Part shown: piece by piece, positions 27,476 through 37,254 of the stretch | Layout of the letters: the number at the start of each line of letters is the position of its first letter | Position numbering within the stretch: position 1 is the stretch's first letter | Assembly (NCBI RefSeq): GCF_963931675.1 | Contig: NZ_OZ007039.1 | Span: forward strand, 1,707,657-1,771,656 | Origin: an uncultured Alistipes sp. | GTDB lineage: Bacteria > Bacteroidota > Bacteroidia > Bacteroidales > Rikenellaceae | Direction: 5' to 3' | Length of the DNA: 64,000 bases | Program-made: the position numbers and the translations under genes | Notes under the pieces: generated by a model | What the model was told of the DNA's origin: nothing | The model's input: only the letters and a program-made list of their open reading frames with translations | Database searches by the model: none

Positions 27476-28168
27476 TCAGCCGATGAGTTTCAGCAGTCGG
27501 CTCTCCGCCGTGTCGGGGAAAAGCCGCCGGAAATGGGTGTGGATGCGTTCGAACGATTCGGAAGGGCTTCGGTCGACGGCGAGTCCTCCGTAAAGCGTCT
27601 CCGGAGTCGTGTAGCGGGCTACACCCCAGCCGTAGGGGTTGCCGTGGCGGTCGATGTTGTACTCGAAGTCCGCAATCACGAGACGCATCTCCATCTGCAG
27701 GCGTGTCAGAATCGGGTCCAGCGAGATCTTTTCATCCTCCGGGACCTCGGACGTGAGGTCTCTCGCGGAGCGTTTGCCGCGTCCCCGGGCAAAGCCGAGC
27801 ATCCGGCGCAACTCCTGGATGGTGGCCGAGCCTTCAACCTGGATGGTCTGCAGCACCACGTCGTCCAGGGCGGCCGTGTCCTCGTTGGGCGCCAGCAGCC
27901 GCGAACGCCGGTAATTGGCCCAGTCGGGCAGCCATTCGCGGCTGACGAAGCCCGCTTTGCGGTTGAAGAATTTGCCGTAGGCGCAGTGCCCCTCGCGGAT
28001 CACGGGGCCTTTCCACTCCCAGGCTCCCTCCTCGTCGCTGAACCAATGCTCCGGAGCAATCATCTCCTCGATCGAGAACCCGGCGATCCCGCACCGGAAA
28101 AAGGGTAGAAATCCGAGTTCGAGGCAGCGCTCCTCGATGTCGGATGAACTGTTCAAAAGTCGTTTCAT
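27476..28168 (-). CDS. AlkZ-related winged-helix protein
   Basis: 230 aa from the ATG at 28166-28168. The order of motifs (SIEEMI, then WEWKGPVIREGHCAYGKFFNRKAGFVSREW, a winged-helix-like TIQELRRMLG, and RHGNPYGWGVARYTTPE) resembles AlkZ/YcaQ-related proteins found in Bacteroidetes. True AlkZ enzymes are DNA glycosylases that unhook crosslinks; catalytic residues are not confirmed here. It is a single gene, convergent with SusD, sharing the terminator at 27367-27411. Confidence 0.6.
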   Translation of the reverse strand: MKRLLNSSSDIEERCLELGFLPFFRCGIAGFSIEEMIAPEHWFSDEEGAWEWKGPVIREGHCAYGKFFNRKAGFVSREWLPDWANYRRSRLLAPNEDTAALDDVVLQTIQVEGSATIQELRRMLGFARGRGKRSARDLTSEVPEDEKISLDPILTRLQMEMRLVIADFEYNIDRHGNPYGWGVARYTTPETLYGGLAVDRSPSESFERIHTHFRRLFPDTAESRLLKLIG

Positions 28169-28273
28169 AACGCTTGGCTTTATCTTTGTCGGGATGATTG
28201 CGGCGGCGGGGTTCTCCAACGGTCGGATTCCTCCCTTGCGAATCACCTCCCGCAGATGAACTGTCGATAAGTT

Positions 28274-28325
28274 GCTGCCCGCCTTCCGCTGTCTGCTGCC
28301 CGCCTTCCGCTGTCTGCTGCCCGCG
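28274..28325. repeat. Tandem 21-bp repeat
   Basis: Unit GCTGCCCGCCTTCCGCTGTCT at 28274-28294 and 28295-28315, with a degenerate third copy. It lies between the AlkZ-related gene and the glpR-like gene (3' side of the latter). No coding role is seen. Confidence 0.75.
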
Positions 28326-28361
28326 GCCCGTCTGCTGTCCGCCGGACGGGCTGCGGAGCCT

Positions 28362-29135
28362 CTACTTGACGACGATCAGGTCCACACCGGCCTCTTCGAG
28401 CGCCGCGGACATCTGTTCGGAGACCCTGGCGTCGGTCACGATCACATCCACATCCTCCAGCGAACCGATACGCCCGAAGCCGCGCTGCCCGAATTTCGAG
28501 GAGTCGGCCAATACGATCGTCTTCGAGGCCGAAGCCATCATCCGGCGCGTCAACTGCGCCTCCTCGATGGTCGATGTGGTGATCCCGTGTTCGAGATCGA
28601 TACCGTCGACCCCGAAGAAGAGTTTCGAACAGATGCAGTCCTCAAGCCCCCGGGCCGTTTCGCCGCCCAGGACCGAGAGGGATTTCTTGTGTATCGTACC
28701 GCCCAGCTGCACGACATTGACATTCTCGACATCGTTGAACAGAACCCCGAGCCGCAGGAACGGCGTCACGATGTTCAGGTGGTGCCACGGTCGCATCCGA
28801 ATCTCCTCGGCAAAGGCATAAATCGTCGACCCCGAGGCCACGATCACCGAATCGCTGTCGTCCAGCAGCTCCACGGCTCGCCGAGCAATGGCTCGTTTGG
28901 CTTCGCGGTTGATGTTGTCCTTGACATGCACGTCCAGATCCGCCACATGCGGATTGGCCGGACGGGCACTCCCGTGTACTTTGTAGAGAAGTCCCTTGCT
29001 TTCGAGGATCTTCACATCCTTGCGGATGGTGACCTTCGTCACGCCCAGTTCATTGGCAATATCCGTAATGCGCACGAATCCGTGTGCATTCAGCGTGTCG
29101 AGAATGTATTTGTGCCGTTCGGCGATGCTCAACAT
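28362..29135 (-). CDS. DeoR/GlpR-family transcriptional regulator
   Basis: 257 aa. The N-terminal HTH is canonical (ERHKYILDTLNAHGFVRITDIANELGVTKVTIRKDV), followed by the DeoR sensor domain with the sugar-phosphate-binding loop SGSTIYAFAEE, a GGxxxxxSLSVLG segment, and FGVDGIDLEHGITT, then ADSSKFG. The family represses sugar-phosphate or polyol genes and is relieved by a phosphorylated sugar. A fragment of an MFS transporter lies just upstream on the same strand, suggesting a lost partner operon. Its promoter lies within the 83-bp repeats at 29176-29434. Confidence 0.9.
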   Translation of the reverse strand: MLSIAERHKYILDTLNAHGFVRITDIANELGVTKVTIRKDVKILESKGLLYKVHGSARPANPHVADLDVHVKDNINREAKRAIARRAVELLDDSDSVIVASGSTIYAFAEEIRMRPWHHLNIVTPFLRLGVLFNDVENVNVVQLGGTIHKKSLSVLGGETARGLEDCICSKLFFGVDGIDLEHGITTSTIEEAQLTRRMMASASKTIVLADSSKFGQRGFGRIGSLEDVDVIVTDARVSEQMSAALEEAGVDLIVVK

Positions 29136-29175
29136 GGTTCCGTCATTAAAAAGTGCAACAAAAGGTTGTCAAAGG

Positions 29176-29434
29176 CAAATATACGCAAAGGTGAGCGCAG
29201 AGGCAAACGAAAACGGAGTTTTCAGGTTTGACTGTGCCGAACCGCATCCTATGTTCTGTAAATATAGTGAAAGGTGAGCGCAGAGGCAAACGAAAACGGA
29301 GTTTTCAGGTTTGACTGTGCCGAACCGCATCCTATGTTCTGTAAATATAGTGAAAGGTGAGCGCAGAGGCAAACGAAAACGGAGTTTTCAGGTTTGACTG
29401 TGCCGAACCGCATCCTATGTTCTGTAAATATAAA
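29176..29434 (-). promoter_or_regulatory. Three tandem 83-bp repeats carrying promoters for the glpR-like gene
   Basis: Copies start at 29188, 29271 and 29354 (period 83, nearly identical). On the minus strand each carries TTTG (29204-29207, 29287-29290, 29370-29373) 20 bp upstream of TATATTTG or TATATTTA (29176-29183, 29259-29266, 29342-29349). Only the gene-proximal -7 has the consensus final G; the others have A. Each copy also has a GAAAAC/GTTTTC hairpin. 83 is not a multiple of three and no frame is conserved, so it is regulatory, not coding. Confidence 0.75.
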
Positions 29435-29482
29435 ATCAGCGGCATAAATCGCAGCCTTCCCGCTCTGCGCTCTGCGGAAGGG

Positions 29483-29656
29483 CTACCGGTCTCCGGACTC
29501 CGTGGCGTAGCCGTCGGCCCGGGCATCCCACATCAGCAGGAAAATCACCATGCCGATCAGTGCCATGCCGAGAATCCCCACATAGGCCCAGCTCCACCCG
29601 TAGTGCTGGGCTACGAATCCCAGTCCCACGCCCGTCGCGCTGCGGAAAGCCCGTGA
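29483..29656 (-). pseudogene. C-terminal fragment of an MFS transporter
   Basis: The minus strand encodes RAFRSATGVGLGFVAQHYG, then WSWAYVGILGMALIGMVIFL and LMWDARADGY, ending with TAG at 29483-29485. This is the last loop, last transmembrane helix and polar tail of an MFS carrier, plausibly of the organophosphate/sugar-phosphate type. Upstream of about 29656 the match is lost in an A-rich region and no start is available. Its neighbour is a DeoR/GlpR regulator. Confidence 0.7.
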
Positions 29657-30184
29657 CAAGACGGTTTTATGGCCTCTTTTTAGCCGAGAGACAATCCGTC
29701 GTTTTCTTTTTTTTGATCGTCTCTTTTTCTTGCTTTACTTTCGAGATATTTTATGGAATATTTTCTTTTTGTGATATTTTATGGTTGTTTAATTTTGCAT
29801 TTTATTTCTTTTTTACTTTCTTTGCAGTTGGAAGTGCTCCCGATTCATAAAATTCATCAACAATAATGTCCGGTATCATGTTGTGTGACGGGGCTTGCGG
29901 TAGGGCGGAAATTCAGGTGTGACCTGCGGATACGGATTCGGACCCCCTGTTGTAAAATCGGGAAACCCGCAAAATACATGGAATTGAAACATGCTGAATT
30001 TTTTTTTGTGATATTTTTGTGCCGTTATTTGCAGTGCAAAGGGAAGCAGATAAGTGAAAATGTTAATCCAATAAACCCGATTTGTATGATGAAGAAACGA
30101 CCCTCTTTTCCGTTCGGCTGAGAACGCCGACCCCTTTTCCATTGATCGATGACCATTGCAAACCATGAACCATTAAAACAAACC
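29657..30184 (+). promoter_or_regulatory. AT-rich upstream region of the SusC(2) operon
   Basis: No gene is supported in these 528 bp. TATTTTTG at 30012-30019 fits the -7 consensus, but a -33 match at correct spacing is poor. A short leader reading frame of 11 codons (MMKKRPSFPFG, ending at 30120) and a small CGTTC/GAACG hairpin (about 30111-30126) precede the SusC start. The leader could influence translation of the operon; evidence is weak. Confidence 0.4.
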
Positions 30185-33100
30185 ATGTTGAAACTTCTTA
30201 CTTCTATGATAGAACGCTGGAGCGTTGTCTGTACGAAGGGTTGTGTGCTGCTGTTGCTGGGTGCACTGACGGCGCCGCTTCACGGCATCGCGGCAAATGG
30301 TGAAGTGTTCGAATCTGTCGAGCGTAATATCCGGATCTCGGGTGTCGTCAGGGACAGCGAGGGAAATCCGCTCGTCGGTGCGACGCTTATCGTCGAGGGT
30401 ACGACCCAGGGTACCAGCACCGGTGCGAACGGTGAATACTCCCTGACCGTGCCCTCGAAGGCCCGGATCATCTGCTCGTATCTGGGATTCAACTCCGTAA
30501 CGCAGGAGGTCGGAACCCGTACCCGGCTGGATTTCACCTTGGAGGCCTCGGCCAACAGCATCGAGGATGTCGTCGTGACGGCCCTCGGTATCACCCGCAA
30601 GGAGAAGAGCCTCGGGTACGCCGTGTCGAAAATCGGCGAGGATGACATCACGAACAGCGCCAGCGGAAACTGGCTGAGCGGGATGGCCGGCAAGGTCGCC
30701 GGTCTGAACCTGGACCAGTCGTCGGCCGGCCCCGGCGGATCGGTGCGTGTGACGCTGCGCGGCGAAGGGTCTCTCTCCTACAACAACAATACGGCGCTTT
30801 TCGTCGTTGACGGCGTGCCCATCGGCAACGGCATGGAGGGAAACTCCACCTCCGGCTCCTACGAGTCGGACGACGCCCCGATCGACTACGGCAACGGCGC
30901 CGGAGACATCAACCCCGAGGATGTCGAGAGCATCTCCATCCTCAAGGGCCCCGCCGCAACGGCCCTCTATGGTTCGCGGGCCGCCAACGGTGCCGTGATT
31001 ATCACGACGAAGTCCGGCCGTCAGCAGCGGGGCATCGGCGTGACCTACTCCACGTCGGTCACCTTCGACAAGGCAGGCTATTGGCCCGATTTCCAGTATG
31101 AATACGGCGCCGGGGACTTCCGCAAGACCACCATCAACACGGGCCATACATCCGACGGCCTGAGCCCCGACGAGTATTCGTTCTATACCGTGGATGCCGA
31201 GCATTCGGATACCGGCGTGCGCATCCCGACCTTCCACTCCCGCTATCAGTTCGGCGAGAAGATCAACGGGCAGATGCGCTACATGTACGCCTCGTATGAT
31301 CCCGAAACCGACACCTATACGCGGCTTCCCTACGAGGTGTGCGACTGGTACAAGGGCTTCTTCCGCACGGGCGTCACCTACACCAACAGCGTGGCGATCG
31401 ATGCCAGCGACGGCCGCGGTTCGCAGCTCCGACTCTCGATCAAGGATACGCGCAACGACTGGATCGTACCCAATACGGGATTCAATACGCAGAACATCAG
31501 CTTCTCGGCTTCCAGCAAGCGGAACAAGTGGATCGAGGCGTCGGTCAAGATGACCTACTACCGCAAGAATTCGGACAACCTGCCCGTCGGTGGTTACAGC
31601 AACTCCTCGCCGCTGAAGACACTGCTCTGGCAGCCGGTCAGCGCCTCGGTGGACGATGCCTACAACGAGTGGGCGAGCGGCCGTCTGGTCGACTACTACT
31701 CGGGGGCCGATACCTCGATGAAGCTCATCAACGGGTCGATGGACAACCCCTATTTTATCGTGTACGAATGCCTCAATACACAGTCCCGCGACCGCGTGTA
31801 CGGCAATGCGAGCGTGACGGGGCACATCATCCCCGACAAGCTGTCGCTGACGCTGCGCTCGGGTCTGGACTTCAGCAACGACTTCCGCACCCAGCAGAAA
31901 CCCCAGTACACCCACGCCTACCTCGACGGCATGTACCGTGAACAGACCATCCGTTCGCTGGAGATCAACAACGATTTTCTGCTCAACTACCACGACACCT
32001 TCGGGGACTTTGCGCTCAATGCCTCGTTCGGCGGCAACAACATGGTCTACAAGTACAGCAATATCCGGCTGACGGCCCAGCAGCTTGAGGAGCCCAACGT
32101 CTTCATTCTCCAGAATGTCAACGGAACGCTCGACTTCTCGTCCGTGCGTCGCATGAAGTCGATCAACTCCTTCTACGGCTTCGTCTCGCTGAGCTGGCGC
32201 GACATGCTTTTCCTCGACATTACGGGCCGCAACGACTGGTCGTCGACGCTGGCCCCGGGTTACAACTCCTATTTCTATCCGTCGGTGAGCGCCAGCGTGT
32301 TGCTCGACGAGGTGCTGGGAATCAAGCAGAAGGCCGCGTGGATCGACATGCTGAAGATCCGCGGCTCGTGGGCCAACGTCGGTAACGACACCGAACCCTA
32401 TCAGTTGCTGGCCGCCTACTCGAACTCCTCGGTCTTCACCGGGGCCTATACGCTTCCGAGCTCGACCAAGAACATGCGGCTGAAGCCCGAGAACGTCGAG
32501 AGCTGGGAGGTGGGTGTCGAAGGGCACTTCTTCAAGAACCGCATCTCGTTCGACGTGGCCTATTACGATTCGGAGACCACCGATCAGATCATCAACGTCC
32601 CCTCCGACTGGGCGACGGGCGCCTCGTCGATGGTCATCAATGCGGGTTGCGTGCGCAACAACGGCGTGGAGGTGGCCATGCATTTCCGCCCGATTGAGCA
32701 CCGGAACTGGAGCTGGAACATCGACGTCAACTGGTCGAAGAACTGGAACGAACTGGTCGAGTTGGCTCCGGGCGTCAATGTCTGGCAGCTCAACGCCAAC
32801 AACACCATCGGCAGCAAGGTTTTCATTTATGCCTATCCGGGTACGGAGCTGGGACGCATCTACGGTTACGGACTCCAGACGGCGCCCGAAGGGGCCTTCT
32901 ACTACGACGAGCAAGGCCGCAAGATCGACTGCTCGGGGCAGGACATCGTCGACGCCGAAACCGGCAACCCGATTCTCGACGGTACGAACCTGAAGGATCT
33001 GGGCAGCATCTATCCGCAGTGGAAGGGCGGCTTCACGACCTCGCTCCGCTACAAGAACCTCTCGCTGACGGCCTCGTTCGCAGCCTCCTACGGCGGCAAG

Positions 33101-33556
33101 GCCTACTCGCTGACCAATTCGATCCTCTCCTACATGGGCAAGCTGACCAATTCGCTCGAAGGCCGCTACGACGGGCTGATCCATCCGGGCGTCAATGTTG
33201 CCGAGGACGGAACCTACTCGAAGAACACGACCATCACCACCGATGCGGTTGACTACTACAATACGGTGATCTACCCGCGTGCCAATACCGAATCGAACGT
33301 TTTCGACACCTCCTACCTCAAGATGAAGGAGCTGCGCATCGAGTATTCCTTGCCGCGGAGCCTCTGCGCCAAGACGAGGGTATTCCAGAGCGCCTCGATC
33401 TCGTTCTTCGCCACGAACCTCTTCTGCATCACCAACTTCCCGCAGTACGATCCCGAAGTGGCGTCGCTCTCCGGTTCGTCGCTCTACCGGGGTGTGGAGA
33501 CGGGTGCCTATCCCATGGTGCGCTCCTATGGTTTCAGCCTTAAGCTCGGATTCTAA
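30185..33556 (+). CDS. SusC/RagA-family TonB-dependent transporter (2)
   Basis: 1123 aa from ATG 30185 (30149 possible but adds a polar stretch before the signal peptide). Features: carboxypeptidase-regulatory-like domain (ISGVVRDSEGNPLVGATLIVEG), TonB box (EDVVVTALG), plug (SGMAGKVAGLNLDQSSAGPGG, then GPAATALYGSRAANGAVIITTKSG) and barrel ending in YGFSLKLGF. It opens a six-gene operon with secreted phosphoesterase and nuclease, so it likely imports a product of those enzymes, such as nucleosides, nucleotides or oligonucleotides (inference). Confidence 0.93.
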   Translation: MLKLLTSMIERWSVVCTKGCVLLLLGALTAPLHGIAANGEVFESVERNIRISGVVRDSEGNPLVGATLIVEGTTQGTSTGANGEYSLTVPSKARIICSYLGFNSVTQEVGTRTRLDFTLEASANSIEDVVVTALGITRKEKSLGYAVSKIGEDDITNSASGNWLSGMAGKVAGLNLDQSSAGPGGSVRVTLRGEGSLSYNNNTALFVVDGVPIGNGMEGNSTSGSYESDDAPIDYGNGAGDINPEDVESISILKGPAATALYGSRAANGAVIITTKSGRQQRGIGVTYSTSVTFDKAGYWPDFQYEYGAGDFRKTTINTGHTSDGLSPDEYSFYTVDAEHSDTGVRIPTFHSRYQFGEKINGQMRYMYASYDPETDTYTRLPYEVCDWYKGFFRTGVTYTNSVAIDASDGRGSQLRLSIKDTRNDWIVPNTGFNTQNISFSASSKRNKWIEASVKMTYYRKNSDNLPVGGYSNSSPLKTLLWQPVSASVDDAYNEWASGRLVDYYSGADTSMKLINGSMDNPYFIVYECLNTQSRDRVYGNASVTGHIIPDKLSLTLRSGLDFSNDFRTQQKPQYTHAYLDGMYREQTIRSLEINNDFLLNYHDTFGDFALNASFGGNNMVYKYSNIRLTAQQLEEPNVFILQNVNGTLDFSSVRRMKSINSFYGFVSLSWRDMLFLDITGRNDWSSTLAPGYNSYFYPSVSASVLLDEVLGIKQKAAWIDMLKIRGSWANVGNDTEPYQLLAAYSNSSVFTGAYTLPSSTKNMRLKPENVESWEVGVEGHFFKNRISFDVAYYDSETTDQIINVPSDWATGASSMVINAGCVRNNGVEVAMHFRPIEHRNWSWNIDVNWSKNWNELVELAPGVNVWQLNANNTIGSKVFIYAYPGTELGRIYGYGLQTAPEGAFYYDEQGRKIDCSGQDIVDAETGNPILDGTNLKDLGSIYPQWKGGFTTSLRYKNLSLTASFAASYGGKAYSLTNSILSYMGKLTNSLEGRYDGLIHPGVNVAEDGTYSKNTTITTDAVDYYNTVIYPRANTESNVFDTSYLKMKELRIEYSLPRSLCAKTRVFQSASISFFATNLFCITNFPQYDPEVASLSGSSLYRGVETGAYPMVRSYGFSLKLGF

Positions 33557-33570
33557 AACAGGACAAAAAG

Positions 33571-35079
33571 ATGAAGACTATGAAATATCTGATGCTCGGA
33601 ATGGCGCTGCTGCTCTCCCTCGGAAGCTGCACGACGAAGTTCGACGAGTACAATACCAATCCCAACGAGATGGATCTCTGGAATATCGGTCCTTCGGGGA
33701 TGCTCCAGCAGCTGCTCTACTCCGGGACCGAGGTTTTCCTCTATCGGACGTGGCTGCTGAACGGCGAGTTGATCCAATATACGTTTGCCGGGTCGGGCAA
33801 CAACACCTACCACCGCTATGTGATCGCCAATTCGGTGGGTTCGTCGGCCTGGTCGAACCTCTACCGCCAGGCTGCCAATGCCGACCACATGCGCCTGCTG
33901 GCCATCCAGCGCGAGAGCCCCAACTACGAGGCCGTGGCCGTTACACTGCGCACGCTGCTGATCTCCAACGTGATCGACATCTTCGGCGATGCTCCCTATA
34001 CGGAGGCGTTCAAGGGCCCCTCGGAGGGAATCAGCCAGCCGAAATTCGACCGGCAGGAGGATGTCTACCGCGCACTGATGGCCGATTACGAGTATGCCAA
34101 TTCGCTCTACGACACCTCGGCGGCGTTCGAAAACCCCGAACGCGACCTGCTCTACGGCGGCGACGTGGCCAAATGGCAGAAATTCAACAATTCGCTCTAC
34201 TTGCGCCTGCTCATGCGTCTGAGCAACCGCGATGACGTGCTGGGGGTGTCGGAGAAGATCAACGAGATCTTCTCGTCGCCCGCGCGCTATCCGATTTTCA
34301 CCTCGAACGACGACAACGCCACGATGTATTACGACGCTGTGGAGCCCTTCGTCAACTACTTCGGTTCGCGGCTGGAGACCCAGTTCACGACCTCTACGGG
34401 ACGGCGCCCGGCCGAGCAGATCATCAACATGATGAAGGAGACCGGTGACCCGCGTATCAGCATCTGGTTCCGCCAACCGTCGGGCGCCGACGGCTGGAAG
34501 GGCGGCCAGAGCGGCATTGAGGCCCAGGAGGCCGACCTCACGGGCGTGGCGAATCTCAACAAGACGAATCTCGGCGAGTACGATTCGCCCTATGCGCTGA
34601 TGAAGTACGACGAGGTGCTCTTCATCCAGGCTGAGGCGATGCAGCGGGGTTGGGTGGCCGGAGATGCCGCTGCGACCTATCAGCAGGCCATCCGGGCCTC
34701 CATCGAGTTCTGGCACGGCGTCGACAAGACGGGGCTGAACATCACCGACCGGGTCATCGAGAACTTCCTGGCCAACGTGCCCTACGACGGAACGCTGAAG
34801 ACGATCCTTGATCAGAAGTATGTGGCGCTCTTCTGGGTGGGATTCGAGGCCTGGGCTGACTACCGGCGGACGGGGTATCCCGAGTTGGTCATCGGTACGG
34901 GAACCTTCAACGACCACATCCTGCCCCGGCGTCTGGTCTATCCGACCAACACCATGGAGACCAACCGCGAAAACTACGAAGAGGTGCTGGCCCGCCTGCG
35001 CAACGTCTACGGCGGCGATGACGACATGAAGACTCCGCTGTGGTGGTCGCTGGAGGCCGTCGAGCGGGGAATCCGATAA
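33571..35079 (+). CDS. SusD/RagB-family lipoprotein (2)
   Basis: 502 aa, 14 bp after SusC. A lipoprotein signal is visible (LLLSLGSCTTKFDEYNTNPNE). The pattern (FAGSGNNTYHRY, LYRQAANADHMR, then the C-terminal FWVGFEAWADYRRTGYPEL) fits the SusD/RagB-like SusD_like subfamily. It should bind the ligand at the surface for the SusC partner. Interaction partners are encoded next to it in the same operon. Confidence 0.92.
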   Translation: MKTMKYLMLGMALLLSLGSCTTKFDEYNTNPNEMDLWNIGPSGMLQQLLYSGTEVFLYRTWLLNGELIQYTFAGSGNNTYHRYVIANSVGSSAWSNLYRQAANADHMRLLAIQRESPNYEAVAVTLRTLLISNVIDIFGDAPYTEAFKGPSEGISQPKFDRQEDVYRALMADYEYANSLYDTSAAFENPERDLLYGGDVAKWQKFNNSLYLRLLMRLSNRDDVLGVSEKINEIFSSPARYPIFTSNDDNATMYYDAVEPFVNYFGSRLETQFTTSTGRRPAEQIINMMKETGDPRISIWFRQPSGADGWKGGQSGIEAQEADLTGVANLNKTNLGEYDSPYALMKYDEVLFIQAEAMQRGWVAGDAAATYQQAIRASIEFWHGVDKTGLNITDRVIENFLANVPYDGTLKTILDQKYVALFWVGFEAWADYRRTGYPELVIGTGTFNDHILPRRLVYPTNTMETNRENYEEVLARLRNVYGGDDDMKTPLWWSLEAVERGIR

Positions 35080-35088
35080 ACCCAAAGA

Positions 35089-37230
35089 ATGCTAAAGCAC
35101 ATGAAAACACGATCATATATTTGGAACAGAACCTTTTGGCGGACCTTGCTGCTGCTGATAGCGGGTGTGATGTTCGCCGGTTGCGAGAAGGACGATACGG
35201 CAGAGAAGTATCTCTACCTGCTTGATCCCGACCGGAACCCCCTGGAGGAGCTCTCCTATGGCGTCAGTGGCGGGATGCAGGATTTTCTGATGTACTCGAA
35301 TTATGGCCACTGGCAGCTGGTGCCCACCTATGCCGAGGATGCGGAGTGGATCTCCTTCTGGCCCACCGAAGGGGTCGGGGACGCCCGTTTCTCGACGCTC
35401 GTCAAGGAGAATAAGAGCGCTTACAGGCGTTACGGCGAGTTGAACGTCGTGGTCGACGGCGAGTCGGTCATGGTGCTGAAGTTCAGCCAGGAAGCCGCCG
35501 AGCCCGTGCTGGAGATCGACATGGGCGATGCCGGCAAGACCGTGTCGGTCAAGGGCGAAAGCTTCACGGTCAACGTGACGTCGAATGTCGACTGGGTGGC
35601 CGAACTGGTCGATCCCGAGGATGCTTCGTGGGTGAGCATCGGGGAGTTTACCGACCACACGCAGACCTTTGTCTGTGCACCCAATGAGGGCGATGTCGCC
35701 CGGGAAGCCCGCATCCGCATCCAGGCGTACGGGACCTCGCTGTCGCGCGAGTTCGTGATCTATCAGGCCGACCGGACCACGGCTTTCGAAAACGCTGAAC
35801 AGATCTCGCTCTCCGAACTGCTGGCGATGGGCGAGGGCAAGATCTCCGAGAACGTCTATGTCGTGGGAAGCGTCATCAGCGACCGCACGACGCGCAACTA
35901 CCCCGTGGCCTACGGGAAGAATGGCGAAAATCCCGCCAATACGATGTTCATCCAGGATGCCACCGCAGGCCTGTGGATCGAGTTCGAGAATGAGGCGGAC
36001 AATACTTATGATTTGAACGATCGGGTGACCATTCACATGTACGGTCAGATCATCGCCCGCGACACCTATACGAACGGCCTGAAGATCGACCGGTTGTCGT
36101 CGTCGGCCGTGCAGTCGTCCGAACCGGGCCCGGCGGTCGAGCCGATCGTGCTGGACGACGTGTCGCAACTCTCGCAGTACGAAAACCGGCTGGTGACGCT
36201 CAGTAACGTGGAGTTCGCGCTGCCCTACGGTACGCTGGTCAACATCAACGAATCGGGTTACCTGGGTGTGGAACAGGGCGCGGCATACCAGGCTTCGGCC
36301 GATTACAACGACCTGACGATCGAGTACGGCCACTACGTGCGCGACGCACACGGCAACACGACGAAGCTCTACACCACGTGGTCGTTCACCGAACGGGCGC
36401 TGTCGATGATGCCCGAGGGTGCGGGCGACATCACGGGAATCGTCAACAAACGCTACAAGTGCGACGTCTACGACGGCCGCGACGAGAGCCGCCGCAAGGT
36501 GGAGTCGTGGTGCATCCGCATCCGCCGCGAGTCGGACATCACCAACTTCGATGCCGATCCCGCCACGCGCCTTTCGAAGACGATCATGCAGATCGGGCCG
36601 TGGACCGACAACAAGGGGGCGCTGCCGACCGTCATGGCCTCCGTCGGTCAAGGGCAGCTCAAGCACTCGGTGGGTGTCGACGTCCTGGGTTCGACCTCGG
36701 GCAATACGCAGCAGATGTACCTGGCCTGGGCTCATGCCCGCTGCACGGCGGCAACCTGGAACGAGCAGACCGGCAGTTGGCTCCCGACCTACGGCAACAC
36801 GAAGGGCGTCCAGTACATCGCCCTGATGGCGCAGAACTGGTGGAAGAACACCTCGGCGGTGAATTCCGACACCGACGGCTGCTGCTGGATTCTTTCGAAC
36901 CTCTCCACGGCGGGCTATACGGGGCAGATCTCGCTCCAGTTCACGGCTTCGAGCAACACGCTGGGCCCGATGTACTTCCAGATGGAGTGGGCCGAGACGG
37001 ACGATGCGAAGGAGTGGACCCCGATCGGTTACGAGTATGTCGCCTCCAACTGGCACAGTTGCATCCATGCTCCCGAGTACCTCTTCGTGCTCCCCGATGA
37101 GCTGAAGGACCGTGCAAGCTTCGCAATCCGTCTCCGCGCCACGCGTCAGCGGAACGCCAGCGACAACGAGGATACCGCCGAAGGAACGAGCCGTCTGGGC
37201 ATCATCCGCATGTCGTGCCTGGATATGTAG
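35089..37230 (+). CDS. BACON and DUF5689 domain lipoprotein
   Basis: 713 aa (35101 is an alternative start). Lipoprotein signal: LLIAGVMFAGCEKDD. A BACON domain spans about residues 140-230 (KGESFTVNVTSNVDWVAEL, then a strand ending in REFVIYQADR). A DUF5689 domain follows, about 235-490 (SLSELLAMGEGKISENVYVVGSVISD, FIQDATAGLWIEF), an OB-fold-like module. The C-terminus is a beta-sandwich (SLQFTASSNTLGPMYFQMEWAE). DUF5689 proteins often accompany secreted nucleases or phosphatases in SusCD loci. It is probably a surface-exposed binding protein. Confidence 0.8.
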   Translation: MLKHMKTRSYIWNRTFWRTLLLLIAGVMFAGCEKDDTAEKYLYLLDPDRNPLEELSYGVSGGMQDFLMYSNYGHWQLVPTYAEDAEWISFWPTEGVGDARFSTLVKENKSAYRRYGELNVVVDGESVMVLKFSQEAAEPVLEIDMGDAGKTVSVKGESFTVNVTSNVDWVAELVDPEDASWVSIGEFTDHTQTFVCAPNEGDVAREARIRIQAYGTSLSREFVIYQADRTTAFENAEQISLSELLAMGEGKISENVYVVGSVISDRTTRNYPVAYGKNGENPANTMFIQDATAGLWIEFENEADNTYDLNDRVTIHMYGQIIARDTYTNGLKIDRLSSSAVQSSEPGPAVEPIVLDDVSQLSQYENRLVTLSNVEFALPYGTLVNINESGYLGVEQGAAYQASADYNDLTIEYGHYVRDAHGNTTKLYTTWSFTERALSMMPEGAGDITGIVNKRYKCDVYDGRDESRRKVESWCIRIRRESDITNFDADPATRLSKTIMQIGPWTDNKGALPTVMASVGQGQLKHSVGVDVLGSTSGNTQQMYLAWAHARCTAATWNEQTGSWLPTYGNTKGVQYIALMAQNWWKNTSAVNSDTDGCCWILSNLSTAGYTGQISLQFTASSNTLGPMYFQMEWAETDDAKEWTPIGYEYVASNWHSCIHAPEYLFVLPDELKDRASFAIRLRATRQRNASDNEDTAEGTSRLGIIRMSCLDM

Positions 37231-37254
37231 AACCCGAAAAATGCAAAAAAGAGT

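Noticed and set aside
29188..29434. Three 83-bp repeats as a CRISPR array
   Set aside because: Copies are directly adjacent with no unique spacers and no cas genes; they contain promoter elements.
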